A stretch of DNA of 64,000 bases from Leucobacter chromiireducens subsp. solipictus (GTDB lineage: Bacteria; Actinomycetota; Actinomycetes; Actinomycetales; Microbacteriaceae). The notes below the pieces were generated by a model. It was not told where the DNA came from and did no database searches. It saw nothing but the letters and a program-made list of their open reading frames with translations. The DNA lies in assembly GCF_016758195.1 (NCBI RefSeq), contig NZ_QYAC01000001.1, forward strand, positions 533,423 to 597,422. Reading direction: 5' to 3'. Shown piece by piece: positions 46,662 to 55,004 of the stretch (position 1 is its first letter; every line of letters starts with the position of its first letter). The position numbers and the translations under genes are program-made.

Positions 46662-47443
46662 CCGCGAGCGCCCGGGAGCTCCGGGCTGCGTCGCCGCAAC
46701 CGCGGCACCGCGGCCACGAGTTCCCGGGCGTACTCCGTTGCGGGGCGCGTGAGGATCTCTCGCGTGGGCCCCTGCTCGACGACGCGGCCCGCGCGCAGCA
46801 CGACGGTGCGCTCGCAGACCGCCGCGACGGCGCTCAGATCGTGCGACACCATGACCAGCGCCAAGCCACGCTCCGCACGCAACTCAGTGAGGAGATCGAT
46901 GACCTGGGTGCGCGTCGTGACATCGAGCGCGCTCACCGGCTCGTCCGCGAGCAGCACGCGGGGATTCGACACCGTCGCCCGCGCGATCGCGATCCGCTGC
47001 CGCTGGCCGCCCGAGAACTCGTGCGGGTAGCGCTCAGCGGTATCCTCGGGCAGGCCGACGGCGGCGAGTGCCGCCGCGACGCGGTTCCGGGCCTCATCCC
47101 CCGTGGCAAGCCCGAGCGATCGCAGCGGCTCCGCGACGATGCGGTCGATCCGCTGCCGCGGGTCGAGCGAGGAGTACGGGTCTTGAAACACCGTCTGCAC
47201 ACTCGCGCGGAAGCGCCGCATCTGCGCGCGATCCCGCAGCATGAGCGGTGCGCCGTCGAAGCGAAGCTCGCCCGTCTGCGGTGCGCGCAGGCCGAGCAGC
47301 AGCGACAGGATCGTGGATTTGCCGGATCCGGACTCCCCCACAAGCCCGACCGTCTCGCCGGCCGCAACGCTGAGGGACACGTCGTGCACCACCGTGCGTT
47401 TTCCGTAGGCGAAGCTTGCCTGGTGCAGTTCGAGCAGGCTCAT
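46658..47443 (-). CDS. Dpp/Opp-type ABC transporter ATP-binding protein (DppF-like)
   Basis: This 261-residue nucleotide-binding subunit shows Walker A GESGSGKS, QDPYSSLDPRQRI (a DppF/OppF hallmark), signature SGGQRQR and Walker B LLADEPVSALD. It is the last gene of a five-gene importer set. The ATG at 47443 has GGAGGAGAACCG and overlaps the previous stop (ATGA). Its stop is convergent with hutI and overlaps it by four bases. The substrate is probably a peptide or other small solute. Confidence 0.92.
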   Translation of the reverse strand: MSLLELHQASFAYGKRTVVHDVSLSVAAGETVGLVGESGSGKSTILSLLLGLRAPQTGELRFDGAPLMLRDRAQMRRFRASVQTVFQDPYSSLDPRQRIDRIVAEPLRSLGLATGDEARNRVAAALAAVGLPEDTAERYPHEFSGGQRQRIAIARATVSNPRVLLADEPVSALDVTTRTQVIDLLTELRAERGLALVMVSHDLSAVAAVCERTVVLRAGRVVEQGPTREILTRPATEYARELVAAVPRLRRRSPELPGARG

Positions 47444-48303
47444 CGGTTCTCCTCCGCGGCAGAGGGGGACGACGCGGGCGCGGCCCCGGGGGCGACGTCG
47501 AGCGCCGCGTCGAGCGCCCGGGCGCTGGCGACGAGCCGCTGCGTGTACTCGTGTTCGGGGGCCCACAACACCCGTTCGGTCGCGCCGGTTTCCACCGCGC
47601 GGCCCCGCTGCATCACGGTGATCCGGTCCACGATCTGTGACACCACGGCGAGGTCGTGGCTAATGAAGAGCAGTGCCATGCCGCGCTCGCGGACGAGTCG
47701 GTCGAGCAGGGTGAGCACCTCCTGCTGCACCGTCACGTCGAGCGCCGTGGTGGGCTCGTCCGCGATGAGCAGGCGCGGCTCGGCTCCCAGGGCGATCGCG
47801 ATGGCGATGCGCTGACGCTGGCCGCCCGAGAGTTCGTGCGGGTAGGCGCGCGCAATGCGCGGCTCGGTGAGGGCGACCTCGGCGAGCGCGTCGCGCACCG
47901 CCGCATCGAGCGCGGCCCCGGTGAGTCCCCGGTGCCGCCGGATCGGCTCGGCCACCTGCCTGCCCACGCGCATCAGCGGGTCGAGCGCCGTCAGCGGCTC
48001 TTGGAACACGATCGAGGCCACCGGCCCGCGCAGGGGCCGGAGCACGGCGTCCGTCGCCCCCACCGTCTGCGTCCCCGCGAGGAGCACGGAGCCGTTCGCC
48101 GTGAGCCCCGGGGCGAGCAGCCCGGTCAAGGCCAGTGAGGTCACCGACTTGCCGGATCCGGACTCGCCGATCAGCCCGAAGCGCTCCCCCGCGGCGATGT
48201 CGAACGAGATGTCCGACACGAGCGGGGTGCCGTCGGCGGTCGTGACGGTGAGATCGCGCACGGTGAGCAGCGGTGCAGCGTGTGTCGCGGGTGCGGCGGT
48301 CAT
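47440..48303 (-). CDS. Dpp/Opp-type ABC transporter ATP-binding protein (DppD-like)
   Basis: This 287-residue nucleotide-binding subunit has Walker A GESGSGKSVTSLAL, QEPLTALDPLMRVG, signature SGGQRQR and LLIADEPTTALDVT. An Ala/Pro-rich tail replaces the usual long C-terminal oligopeptide/dipeptide cap. It overlaps both neighbours by four bases (ATGA), so stoichiometric translation with the permease and the other ATPase is expected. Confidence 0.92.
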   Translation of the reverse strand: MTAAPATHAAPLLTVRDLTVTTADGTPLVSDISFDIAAGERFGLIGESGSGKSVTSLALTGLLAPGLTANGSVLLAGTQTVGATDAVLRPLRGPVASIVFQEPLTALDPLMRVGRQVAEPIRRHRGLTGAALDAAVRDALAEVALTEPRIARAYPHELSGGQRQRIAIAIALGAEPRLLIADEPTTALDVTVQQEVLTLLDRLVRERGMALLFISHDLAVVSQIVDRITVMQRGRAVETGATERVLWAPEHEYTQRLVASARALDAALDVAPGAAPASSPSAAEENR

Positions 48304-49157
48304 CGGGCCCTCCGGGTTGTGGGGTCGGTGAACGCGCGCAGGCCGTCCGCGATGAAGTTGACGCCGAGCACGAGCACGACGAGCGCGAGACCCGGCACGA
48401 TCGCCCCGAGCGGTGCGGTGAGGACGGTGCCCTGCGCTTCCTGCAGCAGACGCCCCCAGGAGGCGTTCGGCGGTGGGGCCCCGAGGCCGAGGTAGCTCAG
48501 GCTGGCTTCCGCGAGCACCGCGATCCCGAACTGCAGGGCGAGCGCCGAGGCGAGCATGGGGGCAATATTGGGCAGCACGTGGCCGAACACGATCCCGAGC
48601 CAGCGCGTGCCGCTCGTGCGCGCCGCCGTGATGTACTGCTCCTGGAGCACGCGCTTCGCGAGCACCCGCGTGAGGCGCGCGATCACGGCGGACATCCCGA
48701 GCCCGATCGCGAGGATCACGGACCCCAGCGAGGCACCCTGCACCGCGACGATGAGCATGGCGAGCAGCAGCACCGGGAACGCGATCATCACGTCCAGCCA
48801 GGCGGAGAGCGTGTCATCGAGCCAGGGGCGCGCAAAGGCCGCGACGAGCCCGAGCGTGATGCCGAGCACGGCGGCGATCGCGACGGATCCCGCTCCCACG
48901 CTGAGGGCGATCCGGGCCCCGATCATGAGCTGGGTGAAGAGGTCGCGGCCCAGCTTGTCCGTGCCGATCCAGTGCGCGGCGCTCGCGCCCTCGAGCCGGC
49001 CACCGCTCGTGTCCCCCTGCGCATACGGGAGCCACACGAGTGACACGAGTGCGAGCACCACGACCACGCCGGTGAGCGCGAGGCCGAGGATGAGGGTCGC
49101 ACGGCTGGACGTGCCGCGGGAGCCGCGGCGACGCGGAGCGAGGATCTCTTGACTCAT
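48300..49157 (-). CDS. Dpp/Opp-type ABC transporter permease (DppC-like)
   Basis: This 285-residue inner-membrane permease with about six segments has the HWIGTDKLGRDLFTQLMIGAR start typical of DppC and the EAA-loop YITAARTSGTRWLGIVFGHVLPNI facing the ATPases. A basic N-terminal tail precedes the first segment. Start and stop codons overlap both neighbours. It pairs with the DppB-like subunit. Confidence 0.92.
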   Translation of the reverse strand: MSQEILAPRRRGSRGTSSRATLILGLALTGVVVVLALVSLVWLPYAQGDTSGGRLEGASAAHWIGTDKLGRDLFTQLMIGARIALSVGAGSVAIAAVLGITLGLVAAFARPWLDDTLSAWLDVMIAFPVLLLAMLIVAVQGASLGSVILAIGLGMSAVIARLTRVLAKRVLQEQYITAARTSGTRWLGIVFGHVLPNIAPMLASALALQFGIAVLAEASLSYLGLGAPPPNASWGRLLQEAQGTVLTAPLGAIVPGLALVVLVLGVNFIADGLRAFTDPTTRRAR

Positions 49158-50125
49158 CGGTTCCCCGAAACACTCTGGCGCAGTCGCGGGTCGACGATGC
49201 GCTGCACCACGTCGGCGGCGAAGCCCACGAGCAGGACGAACAGGGTGCTGACCACGAGGACCCCCTGGATAGTGACGTAGTCGTGTTGGGTGATGCCGCC
49301 GAGCAGTAGGCTGCCCAGCCCGGGCAGGCTGAACACGCTCTCGACCACGACCGCGCCGATCAGCGCCGTGGACAGCTCGATGCCGAGGATCGCGATGACC
49401 GGCACCGAGCCGTTGCGCAGGCCGTGCCGGATCAGCGCCTCACCGAAGCCGGCCCCGTGCGCCCGCGCGGTGCGCAGGTAGTCGCTCCCGAGCACGTCGA
49501 GAGTGGCGGTGCGGACGTAGCGGGCGAGGGAGGCGCTCATCACGATCGCGATGGTCAGCACCGGGAGGATCAGCGAGGTGAGTGCCTCAGCCGGATTCGC
49601 CCAGTCCCCGCGGGGAAACCCGCCCGAGGGGAGCCAGCCCAGGCCGAGGGCGAACAGCCAGACCAGCAGGATACCGACCCAGAACGCGGGCACCGCGATC
49701 CCCAGCTGCGAGAAACCGGAGAGCAGCGTGCCGAGCCAGTGATCCGCCTTCACGGCCGCGGTAATGCCGATCACGAGGGCGAGCACGACCGCCAGCAGAA
49801 ACGCGAGCACGGTCAGCGGCAGCGTGACGACCAGCCGGGCCGCGATCTCGGGGCCCACGGGAAGCTGGCTGATGAGCGAGGTGCCGAAGTCGAAGCGCAG
49901 GATCTGCCCGGCCCACAGCGTGAACTGATTCCACAGCGGCAGGTTCGAACCGACCTGCTCCTGGGCGGCCGCGATCTGCTCCGGGGTGGCGTTCACCGAG
50001 AGCAGCGCGTTCGCCGGATCCCCCGGCAGGAGCCGGAGCAGCACGAAAATCACGATCATGGCGACCGCGAATGACCCGAGCAGGAACCCGAGCCGGCGTG
50101 CGAGGTACCGAGTCATATCTGTCAT
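49154..50125 (-). CDS. Dpp/Opp-type ABC transporter permease (DppB-like)
   Basis: This 323-residue permease with about six segments has an N-terminal YLARRLGFLLGSFAVAMIVIFVLLRLLPGDP and the EAA loop DYLRTARAHGAGFGEALIRHGLRN, both typical of DppB. The start may be the ATG at 50125 or one three codons later at 50116; neither has an ideal ribosome binding site. A stable hairpin separates it from the upstream binding-protein gene, as is common where the binding protein is made in excess. Confidence 0.92.
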   Translation of the reverse strand: MTDMTRYLARRLGFLLGSFAVAMIVIFVLLRLLPGDPANALLSVNATPEQIAAAQEQVGSNLPLWNQFTLWAGQILRFDFGTSLISQLPVGPEIAARLVVTLPLTVLAFLLAVVLALVIGITAAVKADHWLGTLLSGFSQLGIAVPAFWVGILLVWLFALGLGWLPSGGFPRGDWANPAEALTSLILPVLTIAIVMSASLARYVRTATLDVLGSDYLRTARAHGAGFGEALIRHGLRNGSVPVIAILGIELSTALIGAVVVESVFSLPGLGSLLLGGITQHDYVTIQGVLVVSTLFVLLVGFAADVVQRIVDPRLRQSVSGNR

Positions 50126-50153
50126 TCTCTCGCGGGGCCGTCCCCCACGCGCG

Positions 50154-50198
50154 GACCCGCCCGGCGCGTGTTCCGTGGGGGAACGCGCCGGGCGGGTC
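50154..50198 (-). terminator. Intra-operon hairpin after the binding-protein gene
   Basis: GACCCGCCCGGCGCGT pairs with its complement over a 13-base loop. Lying between the binding-protein and permease genes, it probably causes partial termination or shields the 3' end, raising binding-protein output relative to the permeases. Confidence 0.75.
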
Positions 50199-50215
50199 AG
50201 GATGTGCGGTGTGGC

Positions 50216-51727
50216 TTAGCCCTTGACGATGTCGTAGGCGAAGAACTGCGAGTTCAGGCCGTTGACCGGGTAGCCGGTGACGTCGCTCGCGGACACGACG
50301 ATCTGCGGGAACAGGTACAACCAGGCGCTGGCCGCGTCCTCCGCGATCTGCCGGTTGACCTGCTTCAGGAGCTCGGTCTGCGCGGCTTCGTCCGGAGCCT
50401 GCTCGGCCTCGGTCACCCAGCGCTGCACGTCGGCGTTGTCGTAGCCCCAGTAGAAGTCCGGGTTGCCGTACCAGACCACGTCGCGGTCGTTCACGTGTTC
50501 CTGCAGCGTCGCCTCGAAGTCGCGCTCCTTAAACACCTTGGAGTACCACTCGTCGGCGCTGATCGTGTTGATCGTGACGGTGACGCCCACCTTGGCGAGC
50601 TCCGACTGCACGAACTCGGCGACGACCGGGTGCGGATCGTAGCTCGGGGTGTCGAGCGTGAAGGCGAAGCCGTCGGCGTAGCCGGCCTCCGCGAGCTGGC
50701 GCTTCGCGAGCTCCGGATCGTACGGGTTCACCCCGGTGAGATCCTCATACCAGGGGTCGGTCGGCGGCACCATCGAGCCGATCAGCGTTCCGTAGTCGCC
50801 CCAGATCGCGGAGAGCAGCTTGTCACGGTCGATCGCCGAGGTCAGCGCTTTGCGCACGAGCGGATCGGAGAACGGCTCGACCCGGTCGTTGAAGGCCAGC
50901 ACCTCCTTCGTCGTGGAGTTGCCCGCGCTGATCGTGTAGTCCGCGTTCCCCTCGAACTGCTCCAGCAGATCCGGGCTCTGCACGCTCGTGATGAGGTCCA
51001 GCTTGCCGGTCTGCAGTGCGTTGTTCTGGGCCGTCGCGTCGGTGAAGTAATTGAACTCGACGCCGGCGTTCGTGGCGGGCTCGCCCCAGTAGTCGTCCCA
51101 CCGGGTGAGCGAGAGGCTGCTGCCGCGCTTCCACTCGTCGAGCGTGTACGGGCCCGTGCCGTCCTCGGAGCTCATGAGATCCGTCGCTTCGCTGTTCACG
51201 ATCCAGACGTAGCTGAGGTTGTACACGAAGGAGATCGACCGGTCGTTCAGGTGGAACACCACCGTCTGCTCGTCCGGCGTGTCGATCGATTCGATCACCG
51301 CGAAGCTCGACTTGCGCGCGGACTGCGACTCCTCGGCGGTGACCGCCTCGACGCTCGCCTGCACATCGGCCGACGTCAACGCCTTGCCGGAGTGGAAGGT
51401 GACGCCCTCGCGCAGCGTCACGGTCACCGTCAGGCCATCGGCGCTCGTTTCGACGTCCTCAGCGAGGAGGTTCTCGACCTCGCCGTCGTCCGTGAGCTTG
51501 AACAGCCCCTCGTAGACGTTGCCGGTGAGCGCTTCCGTGACGCCCTGGCCGCCGCCCGCGGTATTCGACAGGTTCACCGGCTCGTAGAGCGAGCCGACCG
51601 AGATCACGGCGTCCGGGCCCGCGGCACCGGTGCCGCCGCCCGCGCAACCGGCGAGGAGCAGGGCTGCGGCGGCGACCGCCGCGATCGCTGAGGTGGTGCG
51701 CTGCGCGCGACCGAAGGGATGCTTCAC
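50216..51727 (-). CDS. Solute-binding lipoprotein of an ABC importer (SBP family 5)
   Basis: This 503-residue extracytoplasmic lipoprotein has a basic start, a hydrophobic core and lipobox LLAGC (about 25-29), then a family 5 peptide/nickel-binding fold (NVYEGLFKL, GTGPYTLDEWKRG, VRKALTSAIDRDKLL). The ligand cannot be told. AGGAGACGTAC precedes the GTG at 51727. It lies downstream of the DUF1684 gene (51-base gap) and upstream of the permeases. Its place inside a hut locus suggests a nitrogenous substrate, which is inference. Confidence 0.92.
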   Translation of the reverse strand: MKHPFGRAQRTTSAIAAVAAAALLLAGCAGGGTGAAGPDAVISVGSLYEPVNLSNTAGGGQGVTEALTGNVYEGLFKLTDDGEVENLLAEDVETSADGLTVTVTLREGVTFHSGKALTSADVQASVEAVTAEESQSARKSSFAVIESIDTPDEQTVVFHLNDRSISFVYNLSYVWIVNSEATDLMSSEDGTGPYTLDEWKRGSSLSLTRWDDYWGEPATNAGVEFNYFTDATAQNNALQTGKLDLITSVQSPDLLEQFEGNADYTISAGNSTTKEVLAFNDRVEPFSDPLVRKALTSAIDRDKLLSAIWGDYGTLIGSMVPPTDPWYEDLTGVNPYDPELAKRQLAEAGYADGFAFTLDTPSYDPHPVVAEFVQSELAKVGVTVTINTISADEWYSKVFKERDFEATLQEHVNDRDVVWYGNPDFYWGYDNADVQRWVTEAEQAPDEAAQTELLKQVNRQIAEDAASAWLYLFPQIVVSASDVTGYPVNGLNSQFFAYDIVKG

Positions 51728-51778
51728 GTACGTCTCCTGGGTGAGTGAGGGATCAAGCTCGGGATCGGTTGGGGCGCG

Positions 51779-52537
51779 TCAGAGCGCGTAGATATCGAAG
51801 TCGCCGGTGAACACCACCTGCTTCTCACCGGCAAGGACGGGCTCGGGGAAGCGATTCTGCGCCGGCGGCATCGGGCAGTTGTACTGCACGGAGAACCCGC
51901 AGGGCGGCACGAAGGCGCGGTTGAAATCGAGGAGCACGGTGCCCGGATCACCGAAGGAGGCACCGTCGGCGCGCTGCACAAACAGGAAGCGGCCGGCCCC
52001 GTACGTGGCGTCCTCCCCCTGCGCGGTGTTGGTTGGGTCGCCGAACACGAGCAGCAGCGTGCCGCCGTCGTCGAACGCGGCGAAGCGGTACTCGACTCCG
52101 TTGCGGGTGAAGGTGATATCGCCGGGAACGACGAGGTCCCGGCTGCCACCGTTGTCGCGGATGTGCTCGAACGGGACGGTGCGATCCGCCGCGACGGGCG
52201 TGAACTGCGCGGTGATCACCCATTCCGGGGCGAAATCGAAGGCCGTGATGCGGTCGAAGGCGCGAATCGCAGGCGAGGCGGCGTCCCACACACGGACGCC
52301 GTGCTCCGTCTCCCCCGTGTCGATGTTCGTGCGGGCAAGCGCGGTGACGGTGATGCCCTCGCCCGCGGCGGCCTGCTCGGCCGCGGTGTCGGGGACCTCG
52401 CCGGCGGGCAGCCACCGGGTTTCGACCAACGACAGGTTTCCGGTGGGCCCGGTCACCGCGGCGGCACGATCCTCGCGCCAGGCGTCGTGGGTATCTCGGG
52501 AGGCGGCGATAGCCTCGGTCAGCGCAGCATCACTCAT
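51779..52537 (-). CDS. DUF1684 protein
   Basis: This 252-residue cytoplasmic protein matches DUF1684 as I recall it: an early THDAWREDRAAAVTGPTGNLSLVETRW, a central region with GEYxF-like strands (NGVEYRFAAFDDGGTLLLVFGD) and the late block LDFNRAFVPPCGFSVQYNCPMPP. Function unknown; the conserved late cysteines are notable. The ATG at 52537 is my choice; GTG at 52546 is possible because a TATATT box ends eight bases before it. It heads the operon with the ABC importer, so it may handle the imported compound. Confidence 0.8.
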   Translation of the reverse strand: MSDAALTEAIAASRDTHDAWREDRAAAVTGPTGNLSLVETRWLPAGEVPDTAAEQAAAGEGITVTALARTNIDTGETEHGVRVWDAASPAIRAFDRITAFDFAPEWVITAQFTPVAADRTVPFEHIRDNGGSRDLVVPGDITFTRNGVEYRFAAFDDGGTLLLVFGDPTNTAQGEDATYGAGRFLFVQRADGASFGDPGTVLLDFNRAFVPPCGFSVQYNCPMPPAQNRFPEPVLAGEKQVVFTGDFDIYAL

Positions 52538-52560
52538 AATGATCACTATTCAATAATATA
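52536..52560. promoter_or_regulatory. AT-rich promoter and palindrome of the DUF1684-ABC operon
   Basis: TATATT (52560-52555, minus) is a good -10. The palindrome ATAATGATCACTAT (52536-52549; 12 of 14 positions symmetric around TGATCA) covers the predicted start and the first codons. Such a site at +1 suggests a repressor. The base composition contrasts sharply with the flanks. Confidence 0.6.
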
Positions 52561-52640
52561 ACGCGAGCGAATGCCAAACTGTGACGGCAGATGACGGGGC
52601 ACCCCGCGCGGGCGCCGCCTCAGCCGCCGCGGGCGTCGAC

Positions 52641-53423
52641 TCAGCCGGCGCGCCCGTGGATCCGAGCGGAGAGCAGCTCGGCCGTCGCGCGCAGCTCGGT
52701 CACGAGCCGCGCTTCCTCGCCCGCCGCGACGTCCTCGTCGCGGTAGGTCAGCGCCACCGCCGCGACCGGCCAGCTCCGATGATCGAGCACGGGCACGGCC
52801 ACCGAGGAGATCCCCTGGGTCACGGCCCCGCGTTCGACCCCGTAGCCGCGCGTCTGCGTCTCGTCGAGCACCGCGCGCAGCTTCGAGTAGCGGTCGATCC
52901 GCGCGTCGCCCTCGATCTCATGACGATGCACGAACGCGTCACGGTCCGGGTAGAGCGCCCGCACCTGCGCCTTCGGGAGCGCCGCGAGGATCGAACGCCC
53001 GCTCGCGGTCAGGTGCATCGGCAATCGCACGTCCACGTCACTCACGAGCGCGGGCCCGCCGCTCAGGCGCTGCTCGATCAGGTAGACGATGTCCCGGCCG
53101 TGCGGCGCGGCGAGGTGCCCATTCGCTCGGGTCCGCTCGACCAGGGCCGCCACGAGCGGACGTCCGATCCGGGTGAGCGGTTCCTGCCGCGAATACGCCG
53201 ACCCCAGCTCAAGCGCCGCGATCCCGAGCCCGTAGCGCTGTTCCTCGGGCAGGTGCATCACGAAGCCGTGCCCCTGCATCGTCGACAGCAGGTGGTAGAC
53301 CGTCGAGCGCGGAAGTTCGAGCTGCGCGGCGATCATCGAGGCCGGCAGGGGCCCGCGCGCGGTCGCGAGCAAGCGCATGATGCGCAGCGTCTGATCCGCG
53401 GCGGGCACCTTGACCTCGTTCAT
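52641..53423 (-). CDS. hutR: IclR-family regulator, probable HutR
   Basis: This 260-residue regulator has an N-terminal winged helix (LRIMRLLATARGPLPASMIAAQLELPRSTVYHLLSTM) and a C-terminal IclR effector domain (YGLGIAALELG, LHLTASGR-like MHLTASGRSILAAL). It follows hutH and the NCS1 permease gene, and the locus has two palindromes matching the HutR motif I recall from corynebacteria, so a HutR role is likely. Histidine or urocanate would be the expected effector. The ATG has a TAGAGT box six bases upstream that overlaps the permease stop codon. DNA binding is not shown here. Confidence 0.8.
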   Translation of the reverse strand: MNEVKVPAADQTLRIMRLLATARGPLPASMIAAQLELPRSTVYHLLSTMQGHGFVMHLPEEQRYGLGIAALELGSAYSRQEPLTRIGRPLVAALVERTRANGHLAAPHGRDIVYLIEQRLSGGPALVSDVDVRLPMHLTASGRSILAALPKAQVRALYPDRDAFVHRHEIEGDARIDRYSKLRAVLDETQTRGYGVERGAVTQGISSVAVPVLDHRSWPVAAVALTYRDEDVAAGEEARLVTELRATAELLSARIHGRAG

Positions 53424-53429
53424 AGGGGA

Positions 53430-53435
53430 ACTCTA
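53430..53435 (-). promoter_or_regulatory. Candidate -10 box of a leaderless hutR transcript
   Basis: TAGAGT-TCCCCT-ATG. The box includes the TAG stop of the permease gene. No Shine-Dalgarno is present, so independent leaderless expression of the regulator is plausible. Confidence 0.55.
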
Positions 53436-54902
53436 GCCCGAGACCGCGCCGTCGGACGACGCCGCGGCGCGCGCGTCCTCGTCGCCGGTGATCAGGTGAT
53501 CCGGCACGTACTGGGTGCGCTTGGCGAGCGGGTAGTACACGAGCGCGGTCGCGACGATCGCGACGATCCACGAGATGTCCGCCCCGCCCATCGCCTTCGC
53601 GAGCGGCCCCTCGTAGAGCGCCTGGTTCATGAACGGGAGCTGCACGAGCACGCCAAAGAAGTAGCAGCCGATCGCGATCCAGTTGAAGTCCTTGTACGGC
53701 CCGTTGTCCTCGTACAGCGCGGGAATGTCGACGCGCTCTTTCGAAATCAGGTAGTAGTCGACCAGGTTGATGACACTCCACGGCACGAACACCGACAGCA
53801 GCGCGAGCACGAAGTTCTTGAACACGTCGAGGAACCCGATCTCGTTCGCAACGATCGCGAACACGAGCGCGAGCAGAGTGAACGCCACGATGATCCCGGT
53901 GCGCACGCGCTGCGAGATGTGGCGCTGCTTGGTCCATCCGGTGATGATCGTGAGGATGCACATGAATCCGCCGTAGGCGTTCAGCGAGTTCACCGAGAGC
54001 TTGTTCACGACGATCACCACGTACATCAGCGTGGCGATGACCCCACCGCCGGCGATCGTGCCCACCGTGCCCACCTGGTTTCCGAGGAAGACGTCCGTGC
54101 CCACCGTGCCCGCGATCAGCACGCCGAGCGTCATCGCGATCTGTCCGCCGAGGACGGTTCCCAGAAGCGTCATCCAGAAGGTCGACCGGACGGTGGTCTT
54201 GCTCGGGAGGTACCGCGAGTAGTCAGCCACGTATGGGGCAAAGGTCATCTGCCAGCCAGCGGCGAGCGCGACCGCGAGCAGGAAGGACGCCGAGCTGAAC
54301 TCGACCTGGCCGAACGCGCCGGAGACGTCGTAGCCGAGGAACAGCCGGATCGCGACATAGCCAAAGCCCACGGCCCCGACCACGGCGGCGATGCGTCCGA
54401 TGACGTGGATCAGCCGGTAGCCGACCACCGCGATGACCGTGGTCATGAGGCCGAACACGATCATCCCGACGATCGGGATGTTCCACCCGAAGATCAGGTT
54501 GATCGCCTGGCCGCACAGCACGATGCCGGTCATCTGGAAGCCGAGATACATGAGCACCGAGAGGATCAGCGGGAGCGCCGCGCCCTTCACCCCGAACTGC
54601 ACGCGGCTCGAGATCATCTGTGGCAGCCCGAGCCGGGGGCCCTGGGCCGAGTGCAGCGCCATGGTGATCCCGCCGAGGAGATTTCCGATGAACAGGCCGA
54701 TGATCGCCGCGAGCGCTTCGGTGCCGAACGTGACCGCGAGCGCGCCGTCGACCACCGCCGTGATCGTCATGTTCACCCCGAACCAGAGCGTGAACTGGTT
54801 CGAGGGGCGTCCGTGACGTTCGCGCTCGGGGACCCGCTCAATCGTTCTGATCTCGCGCGTCATCAAGCCTTCGGCTGAGTTCGCTGGCTGTCCGGTCGTC
54901 AT
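53433..54902 (-). CDS. NCS1-family permease
   Basis: This 489-residue transporter with about 12 membrane segments belongs to the nucleobase-cation-symport-1 (cytosine/purine/hydantoin) family. The early ERHGRPSNQFTLWFGVNMT and the FAPYVADYSRYLPSKT block are typical. Within a hut locus it may import histidine, urocanate or a related imidazole; that is inference from neighbours. ATG at 54902 has TTGGAGACG. The gene sits between hutH and hutR on the same strand, with a 102-base gap after hutH that holds no gene. Confidence 0.88.
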   Translation of the reverse strand: MTTGQPANSAEGLMTREIRTIERVPERERHGRPSNQFTLWFGVNMTITAVVDGALAVTFGTEALAAIIGLFIGNLLGGITMALHSAQGPRLGLPQMISSRVQFGVKGAALPLILSVLMYLGFQMTGIVLCGQAINLIFGWNIPIVGMIVFGLMTTVIAVVGYRLIHVIGRIAAVVGAVGFGYVAIRLFLGYDVSGAFGQVEFSSASFLLAVALAAGWQMTFAPYVADYSRYLPSKTTVRSTFWMTLLGTVLGGQIAMTLGVLIAGTVGTDVFLGNQVGTVGTIAGGGVIATLMYVVIVVNKLSVNSLNAYGGFMCILTIITGWTKQRHISQRVRTGIIVAFTLLALVFAIVANEIGFLDVFKNFVLALLSVFVPWSVINLVDYYLISKERVDIPALYEDNGPYKDFNWIAIGCYFFGVLVQLPFMNQALYEGPLAKAMGGADISWIVAIVATALVYYPLAKRTQYVPDHLITGDEDARAAASSDGAVSG

Positions 54903-55004
54903 AGTCCGTCTCCAATTCGTGTGCGCCATTGCAATACCGGGTGTGTCGTGCACACCCCCTCCGCGCGGGGCGCGAAGTGTCTGAGGTCCCCGTGGGGGCC
55001 GCCG

